From Marmoricola sp. URHB0036 (lineage in GTDB: Bacteria; Actinomycetota; Actinomycetes; Propionibacteriales; Nocardioidaceae): a DNA stretch of 64,000 nt. Both the position numbers and the translations under genes were made by a program. Every line of letters begins with the position of its first letter. Within the stretch, counting starts at the first letter, position 1. The stretch covers positions 62,001-126,000 of the forward strand of contig NZ_KE384490.1 in assembly GCF_000426045.1 (NCBI RefSeq), read 5' to 3'. Below, piece by piece: positions 53,036 through 62,392 of the stretch. The notes under the pieces are model-generated. The model did not search any database. It was given only the letters and a program-made list of their open reading frames with translations, and was not told the DNA's origin.

Positions 53036-55210
53036 GTGGCTCGTCAGAGCAGACGTCAACCGCGGGGTCGCCGTACGCCGCAACGGGACCAGCAGGGTGC
53101 CCGGGCACGCGACAACGAGGGGATCATCCCGGTCCTCGCCCGCAAGGTGCGCGAGATCGAGACCAGGGTCGAGCGCGGCACGATGCGAGTCTCCGACCGC
53201 ACCATGTTCCAGGTGGTGGCGCTGCTCGTGCGCGATGAACGCGCCCGCATCAAGGCCGACAAGGACAGCACCGAGGCCCAGCGCGACGGACAGCTCAAGC
53301 GGCTCGACGGCATCGCGACGATCCTGGCCAAGACCGCCGCGCGCAACCCCTCCCTCTTCGAGCTGCTCGGTGAGGACGCCGTCGTCTCCGACGCCGCCAA
53401 GGCGCTGAAGCGCGAGATGCTCGAGGCCGGTGGTGTCGAGGCCGAGGTCGAGGAGCCGGCCCCCGAGACGACCTCCGACCGCCCCGCCGAACGACGCGTG
53501 GTGCCCCAGTCCGTGATCTCCCGCCAGCTGGCGAACCCGTTCCTCGCCCCCGACTTCTCCAACGCGGCGCCGCGCAACGTGCAGCCGCGAGCGCTCGCCA
53601 CCTGGGAGCTCCTCGGCCCGCTGTTCCGTGCGTTCGAGGAGCCCTCGGCCGGGGCCACCTCGTGCATGCCGCTCCCCGAGCCGACCTCGCTGTGGGCGCC
53701 GGGCGGCCAGGAGCTGATGCACCACCAGGCGCAGGTCGTCGCCGCCGCGAAGGCCGGCCACCGCACCTTCCTGCTGGCCGACGAGCCCGGCCTCGGCAAG
53801 ACAGCCCAGGCCCTGCTGGCTGCACAGGCTGCCAACGCCTACCCGCTGCTGGCCGTCGTACCCAACGTCGTCAAGGCCAACTGGGCCCACGAGGCCGAGC
53901 TCTGGACACCCCGTCGCAAGGCGACCGTCATCCACGGCGACGGCGACAACGTCGACGGCTTCGCCGACATCGTGGTCGTCAACTACGAGGTGCTGGACCG
54001 CCACGTCGGCTGGCTGGGCGACCTCGGCTTCCGCGGCATGGTCGTGGACGAGGCGCACTTCATCAAGAACAAGTCCTCGCAGCGCTCCCAGCACGTGCTC
54101 GAGCTCTCGGAGCGGATCCGCGCCCGGATGGGCCGCCCGCTCCTGATGGCGCTGACCGGCACCCCGCTGATCAACGACATCGAGGACTTCCGCGCGATCT
54201 GGCAGTTCCTCGGCTGGATCGACGAGAAGAAACCGCGTGCCGAGCTGATGCTGGCGCTCGAGGAGAACGGGCTGACTCCGGCCGACCGCGGGTTCTACGC
54301 CGCGGCACGCACCGCCGTCATCGACATGGGCATCGTGCGTCGCCGCAAGGTCGACGTGGCCGCCGACATCCCGGCCCGTCGGGTCGCGGACCTGCCGGTC
54401 GAGCTCGACGACGAGGTCGGCCGCTCCATCCGCGAGGCCGAGCGCGAGCTCGCGCGTCGCCTCGTACGCCGCTACGACAGTGCCCTGGCCACCCGCACCT
54501 CGGGCGTGGTCGTCGAGGGCATCGACCACGAGCTGGTCCGCCGGGTGGCGTCGTGGGAGCGCGAGGACAGCGACGCCGGCTCGGGCGAGAACGTGTTCAA
54601 CATGATGCGGCGCATCGGCCAGGCCAAGGCCGGGCTTGCTGCCGACTACACCGCCCAGCTCGCCCGCAGCGTCGGCAAGGTCGTCTTCTTCGCCAAGCAC
54701 ATCGACGTGATGGACACCGCCGAGGCGACCTTCGAGAAGCGTGGGCTCCGCTACTCCTCGATCCGCGGCGACCAGACCCCGAACGCCCGCAAGAAGAACA
54801 TCGAGGCCTTCGTCAACGACCCCGACGTCGCGGTCATCGTCTGCTCGCTGAGCGCGGCCGGCGTGGGCATCAACCTCCAGGTGGCCTCCAACATGGTGCT
54901 GGCCGAGCTCTCGTGGACCGACGCCGAGCAGACCCAGGCCATCGACCGGATCCACCGGATCGGCCAGGACGAGCCGGTCACGGCCTGGCGCGTGATCGCG
55001 GCGCAGACCATCGACACCCGCATCGCCGAGCTGATCGACAGCAAGGCCGGGCTCGCGGCTCGGGCGCTCGACGGCTCCGACGAAGAGGTCTCGTCCTCGG
55101 CCGACGTGCAGCTCGAGGCGCTGGTGACGTTGCTGACCGATGCGCTCACCGAGCGCGAGGAAGCTGCTGCCGAGGAGGCCGCGGAGATCGCGCCGATCGA
55201 AGAGATCTAG
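53036..55210 (+). CDS. SNF2-type DEAD/DEAH helicase
   Basis: A 724-residue protein from GTG 53036, behind GGAGGAGG. A basic N-terminal extension of about 225 residues precedes the motor. Motif I is ADEPGLGKTAQ, motif II VVDEAHFIKN, motif III LTGTPLIN, motif V CSLSAAGVGINLQ and motif VI QAIDRIHRIGQ. The order and spacing fit SMARCAL1/HepA-type translocases. No nuclease domain is fused. It may remodel DNA at forks or repair sites. It stands alone and is not part of a defence operon here. Confidence 0.92.
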   Translation: MARQSRRQPRGRRTPQRDQQGARARDNEGIIPVLARKVREIETRVERGTMRVSDRTMFQVVALLVRDERARIKADKDSTEAQRDGQLKRLDGIATILAKTAARNPSLFELLGEDAVVSDAAKALKREMLEAGGVEAEVEEPAPETTSDRPAERRVVPQSVISRQLANPFLAPDFSNAAPRNVQPRALATWELLGPLFRAFEEPSAGATSCMPLPEPTSLWAPGGQELMHHQAQVVAAAKAGHRTFLLADEPGLGKTAQALLAAQAANAYPLLAVVPNVVKANWAHEAELWTPRRKATVIHGDGDNVDGFADIVVVNYEVLDRHVGWLGDLGFRGMVVDEAHFIKNKSSQRSQHVLELSERIRARMGRPLLMALTGTPLINDIEDFRAIWQFLGWIDEKKPRAELMLALEENGLTPADRGFYAAARTAVIDMGIVRRRKVDVAADIPARRVADLPVELDDEVGRSIREAERELARRLVRRYDSALATRTSGVVVEGIDHELVRRVASWEREDSDAGSGENVFNMMRRIGQAKAGLAADYTAQLARSVGKVVFFAKHIDVMDTAEATFEKRGLRYSSIRGDQTPNARKKNIEAFVNDPDVAVIVCSLSAAGVGINLQVASNMVLAELSWTDAEQTQAIDRIHRIGQDEPVTAWRVIAAQTIDTRIAELIDSKAGLAARALDGSDEEVSSSADVQLEALVTLLTDALTEREEAAAEEAAEIAPIEEI

Positions 55211-55334
55211 GCGCGGCCAGGCGCTCATACCACCTAAATCGGACCTATCGGGTGAAAGTCTGTGGGTGGTTGATCGGTGGACCAGACCGGTTCTGTCCGG
55301 TTCTGGGCGATCCCCGGAAGCGGGGGGAGGATAT

Positions 55335-55370
55335 GCGAACGCGCCGCCGGGAGCGCGGTGTCGCGTTTGC
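55335..55370 (+). other. Leader hairpin upstream of the PKD protein gene
   Basis: GCGAACGCG (55335-55343) pairs with CGCGTTTGC (55362-55370, one G-U pair) and encloses CCGC/GCGG. It ends 17 bases before the GTG at 55388 and follows a GGGGGGAGG stretch that has no good start in the main frame. It might modulate translation. I could not match it to a known riboswitch class. Confidence 0.35.
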
Positions 55371-55387
55371 CTACGGGGGTCATCCGA

Positions 55388-58300
55388 GTGCGCAAGTACT
55401 TCTCCATGTTGCTGTTCGTCGTTCTGGTGGCGACGGGTGTCTCGACCCTGACGCCAGCCGCCCAGGCGGCCGACACCGGCAACACCGCCCCCCAGACGGG
55501 CAAGATCGTCAGCGACGAGCCGAGCGCCCTCACGCCGGACATCCTCGACGGCTCGACGTACTCGATCACCAAGGTCGGCAACCAGATCATCGTCGGCGGT
55601 CAGTTCACCCAGGTGCAGAACGCCAACACCTCCACGACCCTGACCCGGGTCGGCGTGCTCGCCTTCAACGCCACCACCGGCCAGGTCTCCACGACCTTCG
55701 CCCCCAACCCGCTCGGCACCGTCTACAAGGTGCTGCCGGCCGCGGACGGCCAGTCCGTCTACGTCGCCGGCTCGTTCACCTCGGCCGGCGGGCAGTCGAT
55801 GCCGGGCCGCATCTTCAAGATCAACGTCACCACCGGAGTCATCGACCCGACGTTCGTGGCGCCGACCATCAGCGGCGACATCCGCGACCTCGAGCTGGTC
55901 GGCACCCACCTGTTCGTCGCCGGCAAGATGACGCACTTCGCCGGCATCGCCCAGAAGGGTCTCGGCGCGCTGAACGCCGACACCGGCAAGCGTGACCCCT
56001 ACTTCAACGCCGTCATCGACGGGCTCCACCGTCCCGAGATCGCCGGCGCCGTCACCGACGTGCTGCAGATCTCGGTCAACAAGCAGAACACCCAGCTGAT
56101 GGCGGTCGGCAACTTCACCACCGTCGACGGCCAGGCGCGGTCCCAGATCGCCAAGTTCAACATCGCCAACTTCGCGAGCGCCCCTGCCGACCCCAACGCC
56201 CACCAGACGCTTTCGACGTGGTCGACCAACCAGTTCACCGCGGGCTGCTCCTCGAAGTTCGACACCTACATGACCGATGTCGAGTACTCCCCGGACGGCA
56301 GCTACTTCATCGTCTCCACCACCGGCGCCTGGGGCGGCACGCAGAGCAACAGCGGCACCATCGGCTGTGACGGCGTGTTCCGCTTCGAGTCCTCGGGCAC
56401 TGCTGCTGCCACGCCGGTGACCTGGTCGGCGTACACCGGCGGCGACACGACCTGGACCGTCGAGGTCACCGACAACGTCGTCTACACCGGCGGCCACATG
56501 CGCTGGCAGAACAACCCGTCGGCCGGAGACACCGCCGGTCAGGGTGCGGTCAGCCGTGAGGGCATCGCCGCGCTGAACCCGGTCAACGGCATGCCGTACT
56601 CCTGGAACCCGACTCGCGCCCGCGGCGTCGGTGTCCAGGACCTGCTCGCCACGAGCGACGGCCTGTACGTCGGATCCGACACCGAGCTGCTCGGGCACAC
56701 GACCGGTAACACCTACCACGCCCGCATCGCCTTCCTGCCCCTCGCGGGTGGCGGCAAGCTGCAGCCGCTGCAGTCCAACACGCTCCCGGCTGACGTCTAC
56801 AAGGTCGCGACCGCAGCCACCCAGCTGCAGAAGCGCACCTTCACCGGCACCACCGCCGGCACGGCCGCCAACGTCAACAACGGCCCGGGCTGGAGCACCA
56901 GCGTCGGTGCGTTCATGGTCAACGGCGTGCTCTACAAGCTGAGCACCGACGGTTCGATGACCAAGCAGACCTTCGACGGCACCAACTACGGCGCCGCCAC
57001 CGCGGTCAACACCTCGGACGCCCTGGTGGCCCAGACCGACTGGCACACCGACGTGAAGACGATCACCAGCATCTTCTACTCGGGCGGCTTCATCTACTAC
57101 ACGAAGTCCGGGACCACGACCGCCAACAACGTGCTCTACCGTCGGGCCTTCGAGATCGAGGACGGCGTGGTCGGCCAGCAGCGCTTCACCACCGCCACCA
57201 GCGGCACCGGCGGCATCGACTACCGCAACGTCCGCGGCGCCTTCGTCGCTGGCGGCAAGCTCTTCTTCGCCAGCTCCTCGGGCAACCTGTGGCAGGCCAC
57301 CTGGAGCCAGCCCAACCACGGCGCCGTCAACGGCACCGCTGCCGTCATCAGTGCCGCCGGCACCGGCTGGTCCTCGCGGGCCCTGTTCCCGATGCAGGTC
57401 AGCCCGGCCGCGGTGAACGACCCGCCGGTCGCCAACGCCTCCATCTCCTGCAACCAGCTCGTGTGCTCCTACGACGCCAGCGGGTCGACCGACCCCGAGG
57501 GTGGCGCGCTGACCTATGACTGGGACTTCGGCGACGGCACCGCTCACGGCACCGGCGCCACCGCGACGCACACCTACGCCTCCGCCGGTGACCGCCCGGT
57601 GACGCTGGTCGTGACCGACAACAAGGGTGCGACCAACGCGGTCACCCGGACGGCCACCGTGACCAGCTACGCCGACTCGATCAGCTTCGTGAACTCGGCC
57701 AACAACAACGGCAACCGCTCCAACCACACGATCACGGTGCCCACCGGCACCAAGGTCGGGGACACCCTGGTGCTGTTCTTCAGCGCCAACTCGACGACGC
57801 CCGTCTTCACCGGTCCTGCAGGCTGGACCCAGGCGGACAGCGAGAGCGCCGGCACCCAGATGGGCAAGGTCTACACGAAGACGGCCACCGCCTCCGACCT
57901 GGCCGGCACCGCCGTCACGGTCGTGACCACCAGCGCCGCCGATGGCACCCCCGTGCTCGTCAAGGACGACATGACGCTCGCCGTCTACCGTGGCATCGGT
58001 TCGCCGGCGGTCGCCGCGGTCGAGGGCACCAGCCAGACCGTCTCGACGGTCGTGCACCAGACCCCGACGGTCACGGCGCCCAACGGCACCGGCTGGCTGC
58101 TGAGCTACTGGTCCGACAAGGGCTCCACCACGACGGGATGGACCGGTCCGACCGGACAGACCCAGCGCTCCGAGGGCACGGCGTCCGGGACCGGTCACGT
58201 CTCCTCGCTGCTCACCGACAGCAACCGCCGGGTCAGCAGTGGCGTCCAGGGCGGCCTGAACGCCACGGCGGACCCGAGCAGCAAGAACTCCGGGCTGACC

Positions 58301-60052
58301 TTCAGCGTGCTGCTCAGCGGCCAGGGTGCTCCGGCTCCCAACCAGAACCCCGTGGCCCACGCCGCGCTGGTGGGCTGCACCGACCTGACCTGCTCCTTCG
58401 ACGGTGGCTCGTCGACCGACCCGGAGAGCGCCACGCTGACCTACGACTGGAACTGGGGTGACGGCACCACCCACGGCACCACCGCCACGGCGTCGCACGC
58501 CTTCGGGTCCAGCGGCACCAAGACCGTCACGCTGACCGTCACCGACCCGCAGAACGCGACCGGCACCGACACAGTGACCGCAGCGCCCACCGACCCAATC
58601 GTCAACACGGCTCCGACGGCGCACATCACCAGCACCGGCTGCACGGACCTGTCCTGCTCCCCGGACGGTTCGAGCTCCAGCGACCCCGACAGCGACACGC
58701 TGACCTACGACTGGAACTGGGGCGACAACAGCGCGCACAGCACCACCGCCAACCCCACCCACGTCTACGGCTCCGCCGGTGCGAAGACGGTCACGTTGAC
58801 CGTCAACGACGGCCACGGGCACACCGCGACCGACACGGCGACGCTGAACCCGACCGACCCGCCCAATACGGCTCCGACCGCACACATCACCGGGGTCAGC
58901 TGCACCAACCTGACCTGCTCGTTCACCGGGTCGACCTCGAGTGACCCGGAGAACGACACGCTGAGCTACAGCTGGGACTTCGGCGACAGCACGCCGCTGT
59001 CGACGAAGACCAACCCCTCACACACCTACGCCGCCTCGGGGGCCCAGACGGTGACGTTGACGGTCAGCGACGGCCACGGGCACACCGCCACCGACACGGC
59101 GACGGCGAACCCGACCGACCCGCCCAACACGGCTCCGACCGCGCACATCACCGGGGTCAGCTGCACCGACCTGACCTGCTCGTTCACCGGGTCGACCTCG
59201 AGTGACCCGGAGAACGACACGCTGAGCTACAGCTGGGACTTCGGCGACAGCACGCCGCTGTCGACGGAGACCAACCCGTCACACACCTACGCCGCCTCGG
59301 GGGCCCAGACGGTGACGTTGACGGTCAGCGACGGCCACGGGCACACCGCGACCGACACCCAGACGGCGAACCCGACCGACCCCGGCGTCGACCCGGTCAG
59401 CAACGTCGCGTTCATCGGTGCGGCGTCGACCGCCGGCAACCGCACCCTGGCCACGGTCACGCTGCCGAGCGGGGTGCACGTCGGAGACACCATGGTGCTG
59501 TTCTTCGGCGCCGCCAGCATCACGCCGACCTACACCGGTCCGAGCGGCTGGACCGAGATCGAGAACAAGAACGGCTCCAGCGCGATGGCCCTGCGGGCCT
59601 ACACGAAGACGGCGACCGCTGCCGACACCGCCGCCAACGTCAAGGTGACCGTGACGGCCTCGGCGATCGCCAAGTCCGACGTCACCGTCGCCGTCTACCG
59701 CAACACCGACGGCACCACACCGATCGCGGTGTCCGCCTCCAAGATCGACAACGCAGCCGGCGCCGCCCACACCAGCCCGGCCGTCACCTCGAGCGGGAGC
59801 ACGAACTGGCTGCTGACCTACTGGGCCGACCGGTCGAACACCTCGACCACGATCGCTGCGCCCACCGGTCCCAACGCGCCGACCGTCCGTGCGCAGGGTC
59901 TGCCCTCGGACACCGGCAGTGCCCACGCCGTCGGACTGTTCGCCGACAGCAACGGTCCGGTCGCCGCCGGTGCCCAGGGCCAGCTGACCGCGACCGCCAA
60001 CGGGGACAGCTCCCGCGGCGCGAGCGTGAGCATCCTGCTGAAGAGCAACTGA
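55388..60052 (+). CDS. Large secreted PKD-repeat surface protein
   Basis: About 1,554 residues from GTG 55388, which gives a clean signal peptide (VRKYFSMLLFVVLVATGV, cleavage near AQAAD). Residues about 40-460 are beta-propeller-like repeats of the delta-60/DUF5122 type (IIVGGQFTQV, VYVAGSFTSAGG, LFVAGKMTHFAG). Then come a PKD domain, a beta-sandwich module starting SISFVNSANNNGN, four PKD domains (each with YDWNWGDG or YSWDFGD), and a second copy of the sandwich starting SNVAFIGAASTAGN. The PKD modules have a conserved Cys pair (SCTxLTCSF). No membrane anchor or sortase motif ends the protein. Adhesion or matrix binding is likely; no catalytic domain is seen. Confidence 0.88.
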   Translation: MRKYFSMLLFVVLVATGVSTLTPAAQAADTGNTAPQTGKIVSDEPSALTPDILDGSTYSITKVGNQIIVGGQFTQVQNANTSTTLTRVGVLAFNATTGQVSTTFAPNPLGTVYKVLPAADGQSVYVAGSFTSAGGQSMPGRIFKINVTTGVIDPTFVAPTISGDIRDLELVGTHLFVAGKMTHFAGIAQKGLGALNADTGKRDPYFNAVIDGLHRPEIAGAVTDVLQISVNKQNTQLMAVGNFTTVDGQARSQIAKFNIANFASAPADPNAHQTLSTWSTNQFTAGCSSKFDTYMTDVEYSPDGSYFIVSTTGAWGGTQSNSGTIGCDGVFRFESSGTAAATPVTWSAYTGGDTTWTVEVTDNVVYTGGHMRWQNNPSAGDTAGQGAVSREGIAALNPVNGMPYSWNPTRARGVGVQDLLATSDGLYVGSDTELLGHTTGNTYHARIAFLPLAGGGKLQPLQSNTLPADVYKVATAATQLQKRTFTGTTAGTAANVNNGPGWSTSVGAFMVNGVLYKLSTDGSMTKQTFDGTNYGAATAVNTSDALVAQTDWHTDVKTITSIFYSGGFIYYTKSGTTTANNVLYRRAFEIEDGVVGQQRFTTATSGTGGIDYRNVRGAFVAGGKLFFASSSGNLWQATWSQPNHGAVNGTAAVISAAGTGWSSRALFPMQVSPAAVNDPPVANASISCNQLVCSYDASGSTDPEGGALTYDWDFGDGTAHGTGATATHTYASAGDRPVTLVVTDNKGATNAVTRTATVTSYADSISFVNSANNNGNRSNHTITVPTGTKVGDTLVLFFSANSTTPVFTGPAGWTQADSESAGTQMGKVYTKTATASDLAGTAVTVVTTSAADGTPVLVKDDMTLAVYRGIGSPAVAAVEGTSQTVSTVVHQTPTVTAPNGTGWLLSYWSDKGSTTTGWTGPTGQTQRSEGTASGTGHVSSLLTDSNRRVSSGVQGGLNATADPSSKNSGLTFSVLLSGQGAPAPNQNPVAHAALVGCTDLTCSFDGGSSTDPESATLTYDWNWGDGTTHGTTATASHAFGSSGTKTVTLTVTDPQNATGTDTVTAAPTDPIVNTAPTAHITSTGCTDLSCSPDGSSSSDPDSDTLTYDWNWGDNSAHSTTANPTHVYGSAGAKTVTLTVNDGHGHTATDTATLNPTDPPNTAPTAHITGVSCTNLTCSFTGSTSSDPENDTLSYSWDFGDSTPLSTKTNPSHTYAASGAQTVTLTVSDGHGHTATDTATANPTDPPNTAPTAHITGVSCTDLTCSFTGSTSSDPENDTLSYSWDFGDSTPLSTETNPSHTYAASGAQTVTLTVSDGHGHTATDTQTANPTDPGVDPVSNVAFIGAASTAGNRTLATVTLPSGVHVGDTMVLFFGAASITPTYTGPSGWTEIENKNGSSAMALRAYTKTATAADTAANVKVTVTASAIAKSDVTVAVYRNTDGTTPIAVSASKIDNAAGAAHTSPAVTSSGSTNWLLTYWADRSNTSTTIAAPTGPNAPTVRAQGLPSDTGSAHAVGLFADSNGPVAAGAQGQLTATANGDSSRGASVSILLKSN
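58860..59381 (+). repeat. Tandem near-identical PKD repeat units of 261 bp
   Basis: Copies at about 58860-59120 and 59121-59381 differ at only a few bases and encode two almost identical 87-residue PKD domains. The two PKD units before them are clearly more diverged. This points to recent in-frame duplication or homogenisation. Confidence 0.8.
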
Positions 60053-60072
60053 CACACGTCCTGTAGGACGAC

Positions 60073-60102
60073 GAGAGCCCGGGTCTCACGGCCCGGGCCC
60101 TC
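60073..60102 (+). terminator. Intrinsic terminator of the PKD protein gene
   Basis: GAGAGCCCGGG (60073-60083) pairs with CCCGGGCCCTC (60092-60102) with one mismatch and an 8-base loop, starting 21 bases after the stop. There is no U-tract, as is common in actinobacteria. Confidence 0.65.
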
Positions 60103-60141
60103 GCCGTTCCGGGGCAAGCTCGCGACCGCCATACTCGGCGC

Positions 60142-60948
60142 ATGGATCACGTGTTCGTCGACCGGCCGGTAGCCGGCGTCGCCCAGGTCACCTTGAACCT
60201 GCCCGAGCGGATGAACTCGATGTCGTTCGACGTGATGGTCCCGTTACGTGCACGACTGCGCGAGCTGTCCGACGACAACGACGTGCGCGCCGTCGTGCTC
60301 ACCGGGGCCGGCCGCGGCTTCTGCTCCGGTGCCGACCAGAGCGGTGAGCGCGGTCGGATGCCGAACACCTCGGGGCTCACGCAGGCGACGGTGGCGCTGC
60401 GCGCGATGGAGATCCTCGACGAGGTCGTGCTGGCCCTGCGCGGCCTGCACCAGCCGGTGATCGCAGCGGTCAACGGTGCGGCGATCGGAGGCGGGTTGTG
60501 CCTCGCCCTGGCCTGTGACATCCGGCTCGCCGCGGAGGGAGCCTTCTTCCGCGCCGCCGGCATCAACAACGGGCTGACCGCGAGCGAGCTCGGGCTCAGC
60601 TACCTGCTGCCTCGGGCGATCGGGTCCTCGCGCGCGTTCGAGATCATGCTCACCGGGCGCGACGTCGATGCCGCCGAGGCCGAGCGCATAGGCCTCGTCT
60701 CGCGCGTGGTCACGGCCGACGAGCTGCTGCCGGCGGCGATCGAGGTCGGCACCCGGATCGCGGGCTGGAGTCGGCCTGGTGTGGAGCTGACCAAGCGCAC
60801 GTTGTGGTCAGGCCTCGACGCCGGCAGCCTGTCGCAGCACATGAACGCGGAGGGCCTCGGCCAGCTCTACGTCCGGCTGCTCACCGACAACTTCGACGAG
60901 GCGGTGGCGGCCCGCCACGACGGTCGCGCCCCGGTCTTCAGGGACTGA
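60142..60948 (+). CDS. Enoyl-CoA hydratase/isomerase family protein
   Basis: A 268-residue crotonase-fold protein. The oxyanion-hole segments are GRGFCSGADQS and AAVNGAAIGGGLCLALACDIRLAAE. At the usual hydratase Glu positions, INNGLTASELGLSYLLPR keeps a Glu near the second site. It probably hydrates or isomerises an acyl-CoA; the substrate is unknown. It ends eight bases before the convergent GH16-fold gene. Confidence 0.9.
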   Translation: MDHVFVDRPVAGVAQVTLNLPERMNSMSFDVMVPLRARLRELSDDNDVRAVVLTGAGRGFCSGADQSGERGRMPNTSGLTQATVALRAMEILDEVVLALRGLHQPVIAAVNGAAIGGGLCLALACDIRLAAEGAFFRAAGINNGLTASELGLSYLLPRAIGSSRAFEIMLTGRDVDAAEAERIGLVSRVVTADELLPAAIEVGTRIAGWSRPGVELTKRTLWSGLDAGSLSQHMNAEGLGQLYVRLLTDNFDEAVAARHDGRAPVFRD

Positions 60949-60956
60949 CCCGCCGA

Positions 60957-61781
60957 TCAGCAGGCGGGGGCGTAGGTCGACTGGGTGAGCGCCGGTGCCT
61001 CGATCGACTGCGCGTTCGCGCGGTCGAGGGTGTAGTAGCGCATCCAGTCCATCTGCATCCGGCCGCGGTTCATCTTGGCCCCGGCCACGCCCTGCACCCG
61101 GAAGCGCGGCATCAGGGCGACGCCCTCGAGCGCCGCGGGTCGCCGCTCGGTGCGGATCACCTTGGTGTCGACGAACCAGGAGACGTGGTCGGGGGTGACC
61201 TCCACGGCGAAGGTGTGGAACTCGTTGTCGTTGAGGTACATCCACCGGCTCGTGGTGAAGTCGGTGTTCGGCAGGTTGCGCACGTGCATCTCGGCGGTGT
61301 TGGTGCCCAGCGTGTACTGGCTCAGCACGAGGTTGCCGGCGCCGCAGTGGTAGGGCTGGCTGCTCGGCACCAGCTCCCAGTACAGCGTGTACGGCCGGCC
61401 CCCCGACCCGTACTGCCGTCCGCGGACGCGGGCCTCCCAGCGGCCGTAGGTGCGGTTGTGCCCGCTGTACGTCGCGTACACGGTCGCGCCCGTGCTGGCG
61501 GTGTCGAGGGTGAGCATCCCGTGCTGGTTGCGTACCAGGCCCGGACGGTTCACCTTCCAGGTCGAGGACAGCGGGTTCACGAACTCGTCGCCCCACTGCT
61601 TGTTGCCCCAGCGGAAGATCTTGCCGGCGTTGGTGGGGTTCGGAGGCACCCAGGCCGAGGCGAGCTGCGGGTCGGCGGAAGGGGCCGCGACCGGCGCCGG
61701 AGCGGCCTGCAAGGTCGTCAGGACCGCCAGCCCGGCAAGGCCGGCCAGCACCGAGAAACGGACGAATCGGACACGAGGCAT
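60957..61781 (-). CDS. Secreted GH16-fold (concanavalin-like) protein
   Basis: About 274 residues from ATG 61781. A Sec signal (basic start, LAGLAGLAVLTTLQA) is followed by a jelly-roll domain: FVNPLSSTWKVNRPG, GRWEARVRGRQYGSG, NEFHTFAVEVTPDHVSWFVD and MDWMRYYTLDR, as in family 16 laminarinase-like folds. The family's catalytic ExDxxE strand is not recognisable; the region reads LYWELVPSSQPYHCGAGN. It may be a carbohydrate-binding or divergent hydrolase member. Two cysteines remain in the mature part. Confidence 0.78.
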   Translation of the reverse strand: MPRVRFVRFSVLAGLAGLAVLTTLQAAPAPVAAPSADPQLASAWVPPNPTNAGKIFRWGNKQWGDEFVNPLSSTWKVNRPGLVRNQHGMLTLDTASTGATVYATYSGHNRTYGRWEARVRGRQYGSGGRPYTLYWELVPSSQPYHCGAGNLVLSQYTLGTNTAEMHVRNLPNTDFTTSRWMYLNDNEFHTFAVEVTPDHVSWFVDTKVIRTERRPAALEGVALMPRFRVQGVAGAKMNRGRMQMDWMRYYTLDRANAQSIEAPALTQSTYAPAC

Positions 61782-61903
61782 GGCTCCACGGTAGGGACTG
61801 CCGTGCTGCCGCGTCCGGCAAACCACAGAACTCGGCAGGCGCTGGCGCCTAGGGTGACGATCGACCGGCGATCTCGCGCCGGCCCCGTCCCAGGAGGAGA
61901 GCC

Positions 61904-62386
61904 ATGTCGGAGACCAGTGATCCGGGACAGCAGGTCCCGCCGACCGCACCCCCGCCGGCCACCGTCGCACCCGGGTACGGCCAGATGATGCCGCCGCCGC
62001 CGCCGGGGCAGCTGGCGATGACCGGACCGGTCGGTCAGGTGCGCAGCACCGGCACCTGCGTGCTGCTCACGATCGTCACGCTCGGCTTCTACACGTGGTA
62101 CTGGTACTACAAGACGCACGACGAGATGAAGCGTCACTCCGGCCAGGGCATCGGCGGCGGCGTGGCGCTGATCCTCGCGATCTTCATCGGCATCGTGATG
62201 CCCTTCCTGAACTCCAACGAGGTGGGCGACCTCTACGAACGGCGCGGTCAGGCACGCCCGGTGAGCGCGATCACCGGGCTGTGGGCGCTGCTCCTGGGGT
62301 GGTTCTTCTTCGTCGGGCTGATCGTGTGGTTCGTGAAGACGAACGGCGCGCTCAACGCCTACTGGCGTTCGCTCGGCGCCAGCTGA
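61904..62386 (+). CDS. DUF4234 family membrane protein
   Basis: A 160-residue protein behind AGGAGGAG. The first 45 residues are Pro/Gly/Gln-rich and probably disordered. The DUF4234 core follows: VRSTGTCVLLTIVTLGFYTWYWYYKTHDEMKRHSGQ and three hydrophobic helices. The function of the family is unknown. It is divergent from the GH16-fold gene. Confidence 0.88.
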   Translation: MSETSDPGQQVPPTAPPPATVAPGYGQMMPPPPPGQLAMTGPVGQVRSTGTCVLLTIVTLGFYTWYWYYKTHDEMKRHSGQGIGGGVALILAIFIGIVMPFLNSNEVGDLYERRGQARPVSAITGLWALLLGWFFFVGLIVWFVKTNGALNAYWRSLGAS

Positions 62387-62392
62387 ACCACG

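Noticed and set aside
55252-55387. A c-di-GMP or c-di-AMP riboswitch in the PKD leader
   Set aside because: I could not find the conserved core sequences of the GEMM or ydaO classes; only a simple hairpin is supported.
52901-58885. A 1,994-codon open frame on the minus strand
   Set aside because: It lies antisense to the SNF2 helicase and PKD genes, has a monotonous Gly/Val/Arg/Asp-rich composition and no domain. Long antisense frames are expected opposite high-GC genes with strong third-position bias.
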